Source of the DNA: Acheta domesticus
Taxonomy: Eukaryota; Arthropoda; Insecta; Orthoptera; Gryllidae
Reading direction: 5' to 3'
Assembly: GCA_031308135.1 (NCBI GenBank)
Contig: JAHLJT010000631.1
Span: 196,964,685-197,028,684 of the forward strand
DNA length: 64,000 nucleotides
Shown here: piece by piece, positions 1-10,284 of the stretch
How the letters are laid out: each line of letters opens with the position of its first letter
How positions within the stretch are numbered: the stretch's first letter is position 1
Program-made: the position numbers and the translations under genes
The notes under the pieces: generated by a model
What the model saw: the letters and a program-made list of their open reading frames with translations, nothing else
What the model was told of the DNA's origin: nothing
Databases searched by the model: none

Positions 1-129
1 CTTCACTACACTACAAATCACCACACATCACTACACTGCACTGCTCTTTAATATTTACTACTTCGCTACACTTTAGAAAACTTCACGACAATGCAAATCA
101 AAAAATTTTTGCATAAATTTTTTTGGCTT

Positions 130-3100
130 CACCATGATCCTCTAGTGCCACCTTTTTCCTCTTACACCTTCGCCTTGATCCTCTTGTGCCTTCGTGTTCT
201 TCCTCTTACTTCGCCTTGATCTTGTGCCTTCGTCTCCTTTCTCTTCAGCCTCATAGATAGAGATTAAATAAGTCTGCAGTGAAGTTCATACACCTAGCTT
301 ACAGAGCACAAGAATTTATATGTAACAATTAGGAAAATTAATCAATTTTGATTTTAAATTTTAAGAGAATAAAAGGAATATTAATATAATCAGATAATGA
401 AAACAGTGAATCTAATGATAAAAATCATGATGCTAAAAACATGATGATAAAAACATGCTAAAAAACATGATGCTAAAAACATGATGCTAAAAACCTTATG
501 CTAAAAACCTTATGCTAAAAACCTTATGCTAAAAACCTTATGCTAAAAACCTTATGCTAAAAACCTTATGCTAAAAACCTTATGCTAAAAACCTTATGCT
601 AAAAACCTTATGCTAAAAACCTTATGCTAAAAACCTTATGCTAAAAACCTTATGCTAAAAACCTTATGCTAAAAACCTTATGCTAAAAACCTTATGCTAA
701 AAACCTTATGCTAAAAACCTTATGCTAAAAACCTTATGCTAAAAACCTTATGCTAAAAACCTTATGCTAAAAACCTTATGCTAAAAAACAGTAATCTACA
801 AAAAATCATAATGACGATTAAAAAACATCACTAAAACATTGAAACTTTCAGAAAAAAGTTAGTAAAAACATAATATCATAACATCATACTACATAAAATC
901 ATAACTTATATTCTAAATGGGGCTGAAAATATTAAAAAATGAAACAATTTTACACCATTCTTCTGTAATATGCAAAATTGAAAATGTTAAAATTGCCAAG
1001 TCGTTATATATAGTAAACAAAGAATAATACATTTCAACACAATAAACTTAGCATAAACTTAGCCCAATCACGTGGAACAGAAATCAGGCAATATTAATCC
1101 TAAACACAAAAACCTTAGAAATATTCAAATTCTAAATAACGCCAAAAACCTTCATCAAAGACCAAATACAGAACATTAAATTAAAAACAATAGATACCTA
1201 AACACAAAAAAAAGCGTACACAACTGAATAAACAGTTTTCCAATGAAAGACGAAAAGAAGTCATCAGAGTAACATGCCCACATCAATTACATTAAAAACG
1301 TGCAAAAACATACTTGGAAACAGTAAATAATTATATTAAAATTACATATATATTATATTATATTATTATATTTACAAAATTTTAATGATAAAAAAAAGGA
1401 ACAATATAAGAGACTCCCATCGCATCCGGAAATAACCTAGACAAAAAAAAGGAAATTCATCAAATGAGAGAAAACGAAATAAATTACACGAGAATATAAG
1501 TAGTAATTATCTTCCCAGCCTTCGTTCTTCCCCCGCCCAATATATTCACATTTATTCCGCCTCCTATCACTACTCTCCAGCTGATCTTCATAAGCCATCG
1601 TCATTTTCCTCTTCTGCCTTCGCCTTGCTCTTCATGTGATTTCGTCTTCATCCGAGTGACCTTGCTGTTCGGCAAAAGACTCGTTTTAAGTAGAGTAAGT
1701 TAATAGAGCCCTCCTTCCCCTTTAGGCCATTGGTTCTGACGATTGACGCTAACTCAATCTGATGTTTAAAAAACCTATAGTAATCTACATAAAAACCAAA
1801 CACCAAAATTCAAATTACAGTAATACAAATAAAGACAATTAAAAAAACATCACTAAAAACATTGAAACCTTCACGGAAAAGTAAGTAAACATATCAACAT
1901 AAATTCGTAACTTATATTGTAAATGGGGCTGAAAATATTACAAACTGAAATAATTTTACACCATTCTTCTGTAATCTGTAAGAATGATAATATTAAAATC
2001 GCCAAATCGTGAAACACAGTAAACAAAACAAAATACACTACAAAACAGTAACTGCATAAACCTAGCACCATCTCGAAAAACAGAAATCAGGCAATATTAA
2101 TTCTAAACACAAAAGCAGTAGAAGCACTCAAATTCAAAAAACTTCATCAAAGATAAAATAAAGAACATTAAATAATAAACAAAAGACACCTAAATAACAA
2201 AAAAAGCGTACACAACTGAATAAATAAACAGCTTTGCAATGAAAGACGAAAAGAAACCATCAGAATAACATGCCCTCATTAATTACATAAAAAACGTGCA
2301 AACCTTGATTAGGAACAAATAATTATATTAAAAATTGCCTTTTTAAAATTGTATGACACCATTTCATTGATATTATATTTACAAACCTTTTACGATGTCT
2401 AACCTAATAAAAGGATGGATAAAACGACTCCCCTCGCCAACAATAATAGCTTTGACAAAAAAATCTCATTCCGTTCTCCCTCCGCCTAATATATTCACAT
2501 TTATTCCGCCTTCCGTCATCACTGTCCAGCTGATCTTCATAAGCCATCGTCATTTCTGCCTTCGCCTTGATCTTGTTGTAATTTCATCTTCGTCCGAGTG
2601 ACCTAGCAGTTCAGCAAAAGACTCTTTTGGAGTATAAATGTATAGAGCCCTCCTTGCTCAGTAGGCCATTGGCCCTGAGGATTGACTCTGCAACTCAACC
2701 TAATGTTAAAAAACTAGACTAATGTACAGGAAAACCAAACACAAAAATTGAAATTACAGTAACTCAAGTAATGACAATTAAAAAAACATCACTAAAAACA
2801 TTGAAACTTTCAGGAAACGGTAAGTGAAAATAAGTCTTCATAAAATCTTAAATTACATTCCCGATGGGGCTTAAAATATTAAAATTGAAACCATTTTTGA
2901 GCATTTTTCTGTAGTCTGTAAGAATCAAAATATGAATATCACCAAATCATGAGCGTAGTAACCAAAAAAAATAAATTTCTAACCAGAAACTGCATAAAAT
3001 TAGTACCATCTCGTAGAACTTCTTATTCATAAACACAAAAACATAAGAAACACTCAAGTTCTAAAAAACGCCAAAATCTTCATCATACCATGTAAGAAAC

Positions 3101-3170
3101 ATTGAATCATAAACAATAGATACCTAAAACATAAAAACCACACACAACTGAATAAATTGAACGGTTTTGC
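130..3170. repeat. ~960-bp tandem repeat, about three degenerate units
   Basis: Three blocks share the same order of landmarks: a segment with 'aaatggggctgaaaatatt' (near 915, 1920 and, diverged, 2865), then 'tattcacatttattccgcc' (1541, 2490), then 'cttcataagccatcgtcat' (1587, 2536). The spacing is about 950-1000 bp. Units are diverged and the first is interrupted by a 14-bp minisatellite. No convincing gene lies inside; short open frames here are chance. Confidence 0.75.
425..789. repeat. 14-bp minisatellite array
   Basis: About 20 head-to-tail copies of a 14-bp unit (aaaaaccttatgct) form a nearly perfect array. Variant units (aaaaacatgatgct) are at its left edge, so the array probably expanded from that neighbouring variant. 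Confidence 0.95.
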
Positions 3171-3179
3171 AGTAAAAGG

Positions 3180-3375
3180 CAAAAGAAGCAAACAGAAGAA
3201 CACATAGCAAGCAGAAAACGCAAACAGAATATATAACAAGCAGAAGAAGCAAACAGAACACATAGCAAGCAGAAGAAGCAAACAGAACACATAGCAAGCA
3301 GAAGAAGCAAACAGAACACATAGCAAGCAGAAGAAGCAAACAGAACACATAGCAAGCAGAAGAAGCAAACAGAAT
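3180..3375. repeat. 29-bp minisatellite array
   Basis: About six copies of a 29-bp unit built around agaagaagcaaacagaac. Because 29 is not a multiple of 3, all three minus-strand frames stay open as Cys/Leu-rich repeats. Those frames are by-products of the array, not genes. Confidence 0.9.
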
Positions 3376-6300
3376 TACGTATAAAGGAACATTTTAATCT
3401 GAAAAAAATATAGCAATGTACGGGGCAAATTTACAATATTCATAATTTTAATATATTGGTGAAGGGTAAGGCATAGAAAGGTCTCACTTATGCAACCTAC
3501 TCTGAACGGGAGGCAACGTAATATTCACTTCTCTCAGTCACAGTCATTTACCAAAACTTCACGAAGATAACTCTCACACAGTATCACACACAAATGCTCC
3601 ACTTCCTGGGAGAAAGATGAACGCGCGCGCGCTTCGCAGAGACGGTTTGCCGAGTATCAATGTTTTCACGGCCGCTGCTTGGGCAGGGAACAATTGCTTC
3701 GAACGGACGCGCTCTGCCTCAACCGTCGAGGTTGAGGAACGAACTGGCCTAGCCCCTCTCGCCCGCCACCTTGTGCAGACAAGTTAAAATGATATTCTAC
3801 CGGAGCTCCTGCGGGCACATTTTTACAAGACTTACGCATTTGTTTTTCGTTGTTAAATTCACAATTTTCCAAATTCAAATGCTCGCTAACGAATGCTATG
3901 ATATAAAATTATAGATGTTTGGGTCTTTTATTTGTTAGATCAAAAAACAGGACACACGAACACTTACCTCCAATACAGAAACATTATTGATGATGTTAAT
4001 TGTATTTTATTCCTAAGGCATTTAGTAATACGTTGCTTTCCCCATCCATGGAGTACCATAACTTTGTCAATTGAATTTCATTCAGTTTTACATTCTGGTC
4101 AACTTCTTTACGTAACGACGTTGTCAAGAACAACATTGGCTCGTGGTTTTATTCCGGGGTCATATAATACAGTATACTTAAAATCATAGTTGCAGTTATC
4201 CCTTTCCTTATCTTTCACTTGCGCTTTCCTTATAGAATAAGCTGCTATATAAAATGTAGGTGTGCCTGCAAAAACAGAAACCTTTTCAGTACCTAAAAAT
4301 GAAAATGTAAAAATGTGACAATTTTGTGGAGGCACCATCAACGTACGCATTTCTAAACGTGTGTCTTAAAAGATTGTATGCATCATTTAAAACAATTGAC
4401 TGTCGCCAAAACTGTCATGCATAAAAAGTTCACCTAGCTATTGTCCATGTTTCGAAGTTTTCTCCCGCTTGGTTAGGGACATTCTGAATTACCCTCTTGT
4501 TATAAAAATTTACTCGTTATAATGCATCAAGAGCGTGCAAATTTCTCTGTAAAGTTGGTTTTCAAATGCCCGTAATATATTTGCTATCAAAACTAGTCGA
4601 GAAAGACACCTTAAACTATAAGCGGAACTCAAATATCAGGAAGTGATATTTTTTTAATCAGTTGCGATTGAAACGCTAAAGTGAATCACATAAAACGCAA
4701 AGAATAAATTATCTGCGCAGTACCAGATTGATCATCACATGACAAAATGGCGGCATGATACGAACATGTTTGGTCAAGTAGATGTGTGGGTGAACCGTTA
4801 ATGGAATATCGTAGCCCAGAAACGAAACTTTTTTTTTTGTGCGGCGGAATTATTTTCAAAGTCCCTTCAGAAACATTAGAATTATTGATGTAGATGGATA
4901 AATAACAATAATACATTCAAATAGAAAAGTGGACAACAAGAAATAATTTCACATTCGACATTTCGAATCTTGCTTCGCCGCACGTGAGTTTACATGCATT
5001 GTTTCGTTAATTTTGTACTCATTCTTCATTTTAATGATGAGATGTATTCTATATAGGAATTGCAATAACTAAGTACGAAAATCGTCTTTCCATGCCACGA
5101 GGAGAAAAATATGCTGTGAATTCAAAGACAGAATATCACAAGAAAATGGCTGAAAATCGATGGATACTCACCTTGAGTGGACGTCCCACGGCAAGCACTT
5201 GATGACAATCGTTGAAACCAAAAATGTTCATTTTCTTCGGGTCACCACACACTTGCACTTTTGTCACGAAAAAATTTAATAAACAAGCTTACCAAAAATA
5301 ACTCAAAAACGGCACAAATAATAATTTCAGAACGCCTAGCCACGGGAGGCACACAGCCCTCAACCGGCTGCTCCGATGGTTTCCCGCGCACTGCGCACTG
5401 CCAGGGAAAGATGTTCTATTCGGGGCACAAGAGCGCTCGAATTGCCAGCGATAATCTCGAAATTACCCAATTTCCATTTTCTAAATCGAGAATCATTGAA
5501 AGTTTTTTAATGTTCTCCAAGAATTTTATGTTTTCACTTATTTTGCGTTTTTGCTGAGTAGGTCAAAATTGGACAAAAAGAGAGTGAATATTGAGAAAAG
5601 AAAATATATCTCAATTTTCTGTGAGACGTACATCTCTTATTTTTGTAATGTGGTCAGCACATTATGTTTTCAATCATCGTTGTTTACCTCACGTGGTCAC
5701 AGAATAAATATTTATAGCGATATTAAAAAATTTTGCATGGGCAACCGTGTACGTCTGTAATAAATATTTAGACTGATTAGAAATCGTAGATATGAAGTAA
5801 CTGATTATAGTTTCCGTACAATAGTTTTACTATTTGTATAAGTGAAATGCCTTCTAATATTTATTCAACGCTTTCACGGTTATTTAAATAATCTAAAAAC
5901 ATGTATAAACTCTGAACCACCTTCTACTTTCAAACAAACAATCGAATTGAAAGTATATGTTTCAGTGAAGGAACTATAATGTAGTACTTCTTCCAGTGTA
6001 AAAACTATTTTGATTCATGTTCATGTACAGGATCCATCACATTGTTTCTGGAGTGTGTGTCAGTTCCTTCCACTCCCATCGCTTCTCTCTCGGCAGCGGC
6101 AAAAGTGTAGTCAATGAGAAATTTCGTGATAACTGACCGTAACCTATGGCAAAGGCAAAGGTCAAATGACGCTCTGGGTGAACTGAAATAAAGAGAATTC
6201 AAATTTTGAACCTGAGTTTGAGTTCAATAATTGTCGTGTGATCACCATGGATGTAGTTGTACTCGTCGGAGTGACTTAAAATATAGTGCCTATCTATATT

Positions 6301-7156
6301 TAACATTATTCAGTTTTTGGTGACAAACCAAGCATTTCAACAAGCCCTTCCGCCTTCCGACAAACCAAGCCCTTCCGCCTTGAACGTCGTCGCTTTTGCT
6401 TTTCTTCTCGGCATGCCAGTCGTTTCGGCCCTGGAAGTTTTCTCAATGCTGCATTTGATGAGCCCAGCAAGAGTAGGCTGGAATTCAGTTCTCACACCAA
6501 TTGTACCCGTCATATGTGGCTAAAAGTTTAAGTATGTCTTGAGGAAACGTCTTGAAAAATGGCGGGTTTTAAATGTTTTACAGAATCGTTAATTTACTAA
6601 AAAAGTATATTTACGTAGTAAATAATAACATTACTTTATAATACCTTAACAAACGAAACTGTTTGTGTTTATACAATGAAAATAGAACATCACATTTGCC
6701 TGTTTGTATGAATGTTTATAAATTACAAGTTTTAGTCTCAATTTGAATCATCTTTGTTATAATTATAGCAACTAATATTGAATAGTTTTAACACTGGAGT
6801 TCAGAGAGATAAACATCTATATTTTCAATACGTGTGCCTTTTTGGATTAATCCTTTTGGGTGTTTCAAGCAGATGTTAGGCTCCAAAATGAGTTTGTGGT
6901 AATTCTTTCTTTGGAATTAATATTTTTAGCGATTAAATTAAGATACTTAAGAACAATTCCTTGCAAAGTTGATAATTAAGAATGTACTTGTACTTTGCAG
7001 TTCAGTGATTAATTTCTTCAAATTTTTCCAGGAATGTGGCTCGTGAACAAGTCTTCCACAACAGTTTGAGAACTTTGGTATAGATTATAAAAAAAAGGTA
7101 GGTTTAAAGCTGATTCACTTATTAATTGGTATGCTTAAAGCTGATTCACTTACACA
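3376..7156. other. Left flank, no recognised gene
   Basis: AT-rich sequence with short GC-richer patches near 3610-3780 and 5330-5420. Apart from the possible first exon at 5172-5232, I see no gene, RNA or transposon that I can name. Open frames are short and compositionally unremarkable. Confidence 0.5.
5172..5232 (-). other. Possible first coding exon of a host gene
   Basis: On the minus strand an ATG at 5232 opens 20 codons and runs into a strong donor (CAAG then GTGAGT) at 5171-5166, as in a first coding exon ending in phase 1. The patch is less AT-rich than its surroundings. No downstream exon to the left was recognised and the peptide is too short to assign, so this is only a splice-signal observation. 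Confidence 0.25.
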
Positions 7157-7162
7157 AATTAG
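7157..7162. other. Target site duplication AATTAG, left copy
   Basis: The six bases directly before the first TIR base are AATTAG. The same six bases directly follow the right TIR at 45530-45535. Six bp is the usual target duplication of Maverick/Polinton elements. Confidence 0.9.
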
Positions 7163-7266
7163 AGTAGGGAGTAATGGCCGTAGCTGCGACGGAAGTGGGG
7201 TTAAATGCAACCCGCACTACACAGGCCCACCCCTGTAAACACCCGGCGCCACGAGATAAACCCCTG

Positions 7267-7293
7267 TGACGTCACAAGGTCGCTGTGACGTCA
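7267..7293. promoter_or_regulatory. Two CRE-type palindromes in the left TIR
   Basis: TGACGTCA occurs at 7267-7274 and again at 7286-7293, 19 bp apart, both in the context tgTGACGTCAcaagg. This is the ATF/CREB consensus. The pair recurs in the second left TIR (23840 and 23859) and the right TIR (45399 and 45418). Confidence 0.6.
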
Positions 7294-7336
7294 CAAGGCC
7301 GCCGAGATAGCCCCCTGCGCCGACACAAGGCGCCGC

Positions 7337-7484
7337 GCGCCCTGGCGGCGAAGCGTGGAAGGGCGCGTGTGCTGCGCCCTGGCGGCGAAGCGTGGAAGCG
7401 CGCGTGTGCTGCGCCCTGGCGGCGAAGGTTGGTAGCGCGCGTGCGGCGCGCTCTGTCGGCGAAGGTTGGTAGCGCGGAAGCAGC
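7337..7484 (+). repeat. 37-bp GC-rich array in the left TIR
   Basis: Four units start at 7337, 7374, 7411 and about 7448 (core gcgccctggcggcgaag). The second left TIR has about five units and the right TIR four. Arg/Ala-rich frames running through it follow from its composition. Confidence 0.85.
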
Positions 7485-7769
7485 AGCGCAGGGGTCGGCG
7501 GCGTCGCCGTTCTCAAAAACGCGCCGCCCGAGGGTGGCTCGAACCGCGCCCGAGTCCCGCTTCCTGTGCGCGCGCCAGCGGCGGAAGCGGTCGGGCGAGC
7601 ACGCTGGCTCTGAGCTACGACGACATCGTCTCTGGAGGTGCCTGGTAGGCGGGTGTCTTGGTGCGCGGCGGCGGCGGCGCGCGCGCGCGCGCCCGGGCGG
7701 GGAGGGGAGGAGGCCTCTATCGCGGCGCCCGCTCCCCCTCCCCCTCCCCCTCCCCCTCTAGCGCCTGCA

Positions 7770-8732
7770 ATGGAATGTGGGGAGTTGCTAGAGAGAAAAA
7801 AAAGGAAACCCTACAAGGCGGTGACAGGGAAAAAAAAAACCATGAAAACAGTGCCTGTAGTGCAAAGGATTTGCCATCGCGAAAACAAACGGAACAAAAA
7901 TTCACGGACCGAAACGCACAGCGTCCTGAACTGAACTGAACAGCGCTTCATAATGAGCATTCGCTGCGGACCGCGGCGCTCGCGAGCGCTATCACCCGCC
8001 GACATCCGTTCGCCGGTCGCGCAATCTTATCAAGCGCGACTTCCGTTCGCTGTCCTTGGACGGCGCGCGGCGCTGGGCGGCATCGCCTTACCACCCACGA
8101 GTGCACGCCTGTGCGCTCTAGTGGCGAACGCGGGAAACGCAGCTCTAGTGCTAACGTTCGCCACTAGAACGCACGTGCGTGCACTCCAGCGCTTCATAAT
8201 GAGCATTCGCTGCGGACCGCGGCGCTCGCGAGCGCTATCACCCGCCGACATCCGTTCGCCGGTCGCGCAATCTTATCAAGCGCGACTTCCGTTCGCTGTC
8301 CTTGGACGGCGCGCGGCGCTGGGCCGCATCGCCTTACCACCCACGAGTGCACGCCTGTGCGCTCTAGTGGCGAACGCGGGAAACGCAGCTCTAGTGCTAA
8401 CGTTCGCCACTAGAGCGCACGTGCGTGCACTCCAGCGCTTCATAATGAGCATTCGCTGCGGACCGCGGCGCTCGCGAGCGCTATCACCCGCCGACATCCG
8501 TTCGCCGGTCGCGCAATCTTATCAAGCGCGACTTCCGTTCGCTGTCCTTGGACGGCGCGCGGCGCTGGGCCGCATCGCCTTACCACCCACGAGTGCACGC
8601 CTGTGCGCTCTAGTGGCGAACGCGGGAAACGCAGCTCTAGTGCTAACGTGACGGTAATGTGAGGATATGCTAGAGAGAAAATAAAAGGAAACCCTACAAG
8701 GCGGTGACAGGGGGAAAAAAAACATGAAAACA
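7770..8732 (+). repeat. ~75-bp direct repeat bracketing the 246-bp array
   Basis: The segments at about 7770-7850 and 8658-8732 match: each runs through gctagagagaaaa, then caaggcggtgacaggg, then catgaaaacagtg. They flank the 246-bp array on both sides. The same arrangement is present in the other two TIR copies. Confidence 0.75.
7942..8649 (+). repeat. 246-bp tandem array, three units, in the left TIR
   Basis: Units begin (agcgcttcataatgagc) at 7942, 8188 and 8434; the third is 216 bp. Each holds the 14-bp palindrome GCGCTCGCGAGCGC, and full units hold inverted arms (CTCTAGTGGCGAACG and its complement, e.g. 8116-8130 and 8155-8169, one mismatch). Since 246 bp is 82 codons, one plus-strand frame reads through all units (7953-8651). 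I treat that frame as a by-product, because the opposite strand is also open. A replication or enhancer role is possible but unproven. Confidence 0.9.
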
Positions 8733-8856
8733 GTGCGATAAGAATTAAAATTTTTTATTGAAACCAAATGATACACGGTAAAAAAAATTTTAATTCGAAA
8801 CATTTTTCATGATACATGGTAAACATGAATTCGATATATTTTATTCAACAGCCGTT

Positions 8857-9477
8857 TTACAAAAGGTCGTCGTGGTTACTGGTGGCGATGGTCCTTTGTA
8901 AATGGGCAAGTGCCTTATCAATCTCCTTCTGGATCTTGTCGTCCACATACCCTTTCGTGGCAGCGTCTGTCTTTGCCTTGGGCGGCGCCATGTTGACGAC
9001 GCGGGTTTGCAGCACGTTGACGTTTCCCAGTTTGCTGTACCGGAGCGGCGGAAGTTTTTCTAGCTGCTTTTTGACGTCTCGAATGTTGCGGTCGACGTAC
9101 GCTTTGTTGGCGGCATCTTTTTCTTCTTGCGGATACCCCGTATTCGAAATGCGCCAAAGATCGGCGTTATAGGGACTGACCTCGCTCCATCTGCGCAGAC
9201 AGTTGGATTGAGTATCGACCACGCGTTGTAGTGATGTCGTGACAGGATTGATGAGTTCCCGCATGGCCCTATCGGCATCGTCCGCCGCTAATCGACGAAC
9301 GTGGTCGGTTTGCCCATGCACGTACTCTTTGGTGGCAACGTAGTCAGGTAGTTGGCAAAATTCGATGTCCTCCTCTTCATCTTGCGAGTTTACTCGGTCA
9401 TCATACACATCATCGTCCTGCTCCTCCTCTGACGAGTCGACGAAGACCTCCTTCGCGTCTGCTCGGTTGGCGCTCAT
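8857..9477 (-). CDS. Fibre-like protein with ATKxYVD repeats (copy 1)
   Basis: A 206-residue protein with an acidic N-terminus (about residues 14-40) followed by predicted helix. Three copies of a motif stand out: ATKEYVHG (48-55), ANKAYVDR (123-130) and ATKGYVDD (173-180), the last preceded by VVNMAPPKAKTDA. The pattern (DA)ATKxYVD is familiar from bacteriophage tail-fibre shafts. From that resemblance I infer a trimeric spike or fibre, not a proven one. I chose the ATG at 9477 because a TATA box at 9511-9519 and an initiator-like TCAGT near 9485 put transcription start just upstream of it. It is the last leftward gene before the TIR and is intact here; the second copy is frameshifted. Polyadenylation may use the AATAAA inside the TIR. 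Confidence 0.7.
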   Translation of the reverse strand: MSANRADAKEVFVDSSEEEQDDDVYDDRVNSQDEEEDIEFCQLPDYVATKEYVHGQTDHVRRLAADDADRAMRELINPVTTSLQRVVDTQSNCLRRWSEVSPYNADLWRISNTGYPQEEKDAANKAYVDRNIRDVKKQLEKLPPLRYSKLGNVNVLQTRVVNMAPPKAKTDAATKGYVDDKIQKEIDKALAHLQRTIATSNHDDLL

Positions 9478-9482
9478 GATGA

Positions 9483-9543
9483 ACTGACGGCGGCAGCGTT
9501 TCACCGCGGCGTTTTATAATCGGCGGCGGATGTGATGACGTCA
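9483..9543 (-). promoter_or_regulatory. CRE-TATA-initiator promoter of the fibre-like gene
   Basis: Reading leftward: a TGACGTCA palindrome (9543-9536), 16 bp, a TATA box TTATAAAAC (9519-9511), then TCAGT (9487-9483), and the ATG at 9477. Spacing matches a classical RNA polymerase II core promoter with a proximal CRE. The layout is conserved in the second copy (CRE 25894-25901, TATA 25869-25877). Confidence 0.65.
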
Positions 9544-9547
9544 CATC

Positions 9548-10117
9548 CTACTCTTCCTCAGAGCTGTCGTCACTGGGCTCGGAAGAGATGACTTCGGCGC
9601 TGTCGTCACTGGGGTCGATAATAGGAATATACAAATTGAGTCGTTCAGTTATATCAGGCACGTGACGAGTTGTTGCAGCAGCACGTCGTCGAACCGTTTC
9701 CCGAACTCGTTCCATGCGTCGTCGAAGGAGCACGTGTCGCAGAGCTCGCAGAATCTGGAAAACCGTTGGCCTCATGGGTGAGGGAAGTGTGCACATGGCG
9801 GTGCAGAGATGGATGATCGTTTGTATAATGTATGAGTCATCCACCATCGATGCCATGACGTCTTCCACTAGATTCGGAAAAGCGCCGTGTCTTTCGCGCT
9901 CGAGTGGAGGTTTGAGGACGTGGCGACACGTAGGACACGTGTTGGACATGTTTAACCACCTTTCTATACACGTAACACAAAACAAGTGATTGCATGGCGT
10001 GCGCGCCATTCTAGGAGGAGGAGTGGCATCGTTGAAACATATGCTGCAATATTCATTGATGCGTGATGCTTCGTCTTCAGGCACTTCCACGAAAGGGGGC
10101 GGAAGAGACGATGTCAT
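9548..10117 (-). CDS. RING-finger protein, putative E3 ubiquitin ligase (copy 1)
   Basis: A 189-residue protein. A C3HC4 RING occupies residues 24-64: C24, C27, C42, H44, C47, C50, C61 and C64, with the hydrophobic positions expected for E2 contact (CSIC, CNHLFC, CPTC). The remainder is helical and Arg-rich, ending in a run of Asp, Ser and Glu. RING proteins of DNA viruses often redirect host ubiquitin; that role here is inference. The ATG at 10117 is the first in frame. It lies between the fibre-like gene and the Cys-rich gene, all leftward. This copy is uninterrupted, while the second has frameshifts on either side of the last zinc ligands. Confidence 0.8.
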   Translation of the reverse strand: MTSSLPPPFVEVPEDEASRINEYCSICFNDATPPPRMARTPCNHLFCVTCIERWLNMSNTCPTCRHVLKPPLERERHGAFPNLVEDVMASMVDDSYIIQTIIHLCTAMCTLPSPMRPTVFQILRALRHVLLRRRMERVRETVRRRAAATTRHVPDITERLNLYIPIIDPSDDSAEVISSEPSDDSSEEE

Positions 10118-10284
10118 CGTTCCCCGTTTTAATTGTTTCACTTCACAGCGCTAAGCAGATAAGAGCAGCGAACACGCACACAAAGTTCAGAAGAACAAGT
10201 CCGATCTCGATGCTATCTAGGCAGCTCATCATATTTTTTTCGATTCACAGTTCAAGACAAGTTTACAGTATACGCAATCTTCTT

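Larger units (their letters stand above)
7163..8836 (+). mobile_element. Left terminal inverted repeat of the Polinton (copy 1)
   Basis: This 1674-bp segment is the reverse complement of 44102-45529 (1428 bp). It starts AGTAGGGAGTAATGGCC, and identity stops at 8836. The difference of 246 bp is exactly one unit of the internal tandem array (three units here, two at the right end). The outer half is very GC-rich. It contains two CRE palindromes, a 37-bp array, a C-rich run and the 246-bp array. The inner end is AT-rich and carries a minus-strand AATAAA (8754-8759). Confidence 0.95.

Noticed and set aside
425..789. Possible CRISPR-like array
   Set aside because: It is a plain 14-bp head-to-tail minisatellite without spacers, in a eukaryotic context.
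3054..3368. Cys/Leu-rich minus-strand frames resembling membrane repeats
   Set aside because: All three frames are open because of a 29-bp minisatellite.
6317..6523. Small plus-strand open frame in the left flank
   Set aside because: No recognisable domain, promoter or splice context; length is compatible with chance.
7285..7761. Arg/Ala-rich open frames in the GC-rich TIR part (also 23858-24445 and 44931-45475)
   Set aside because: They come from a 37-bp GC-rich array and base composition. Several overlap on both strands and none has a recognisable domain.
7953..8651. Long plus-strand open frame through the 246-bp array, with open minus-strand frames as well
   Set aside because: 246 bp is a multiple of three, so any frame open in one unit stays open in all. 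Both strands are open, no start context or domain is seen, and presence in every TIR copy follows from TIR identity.
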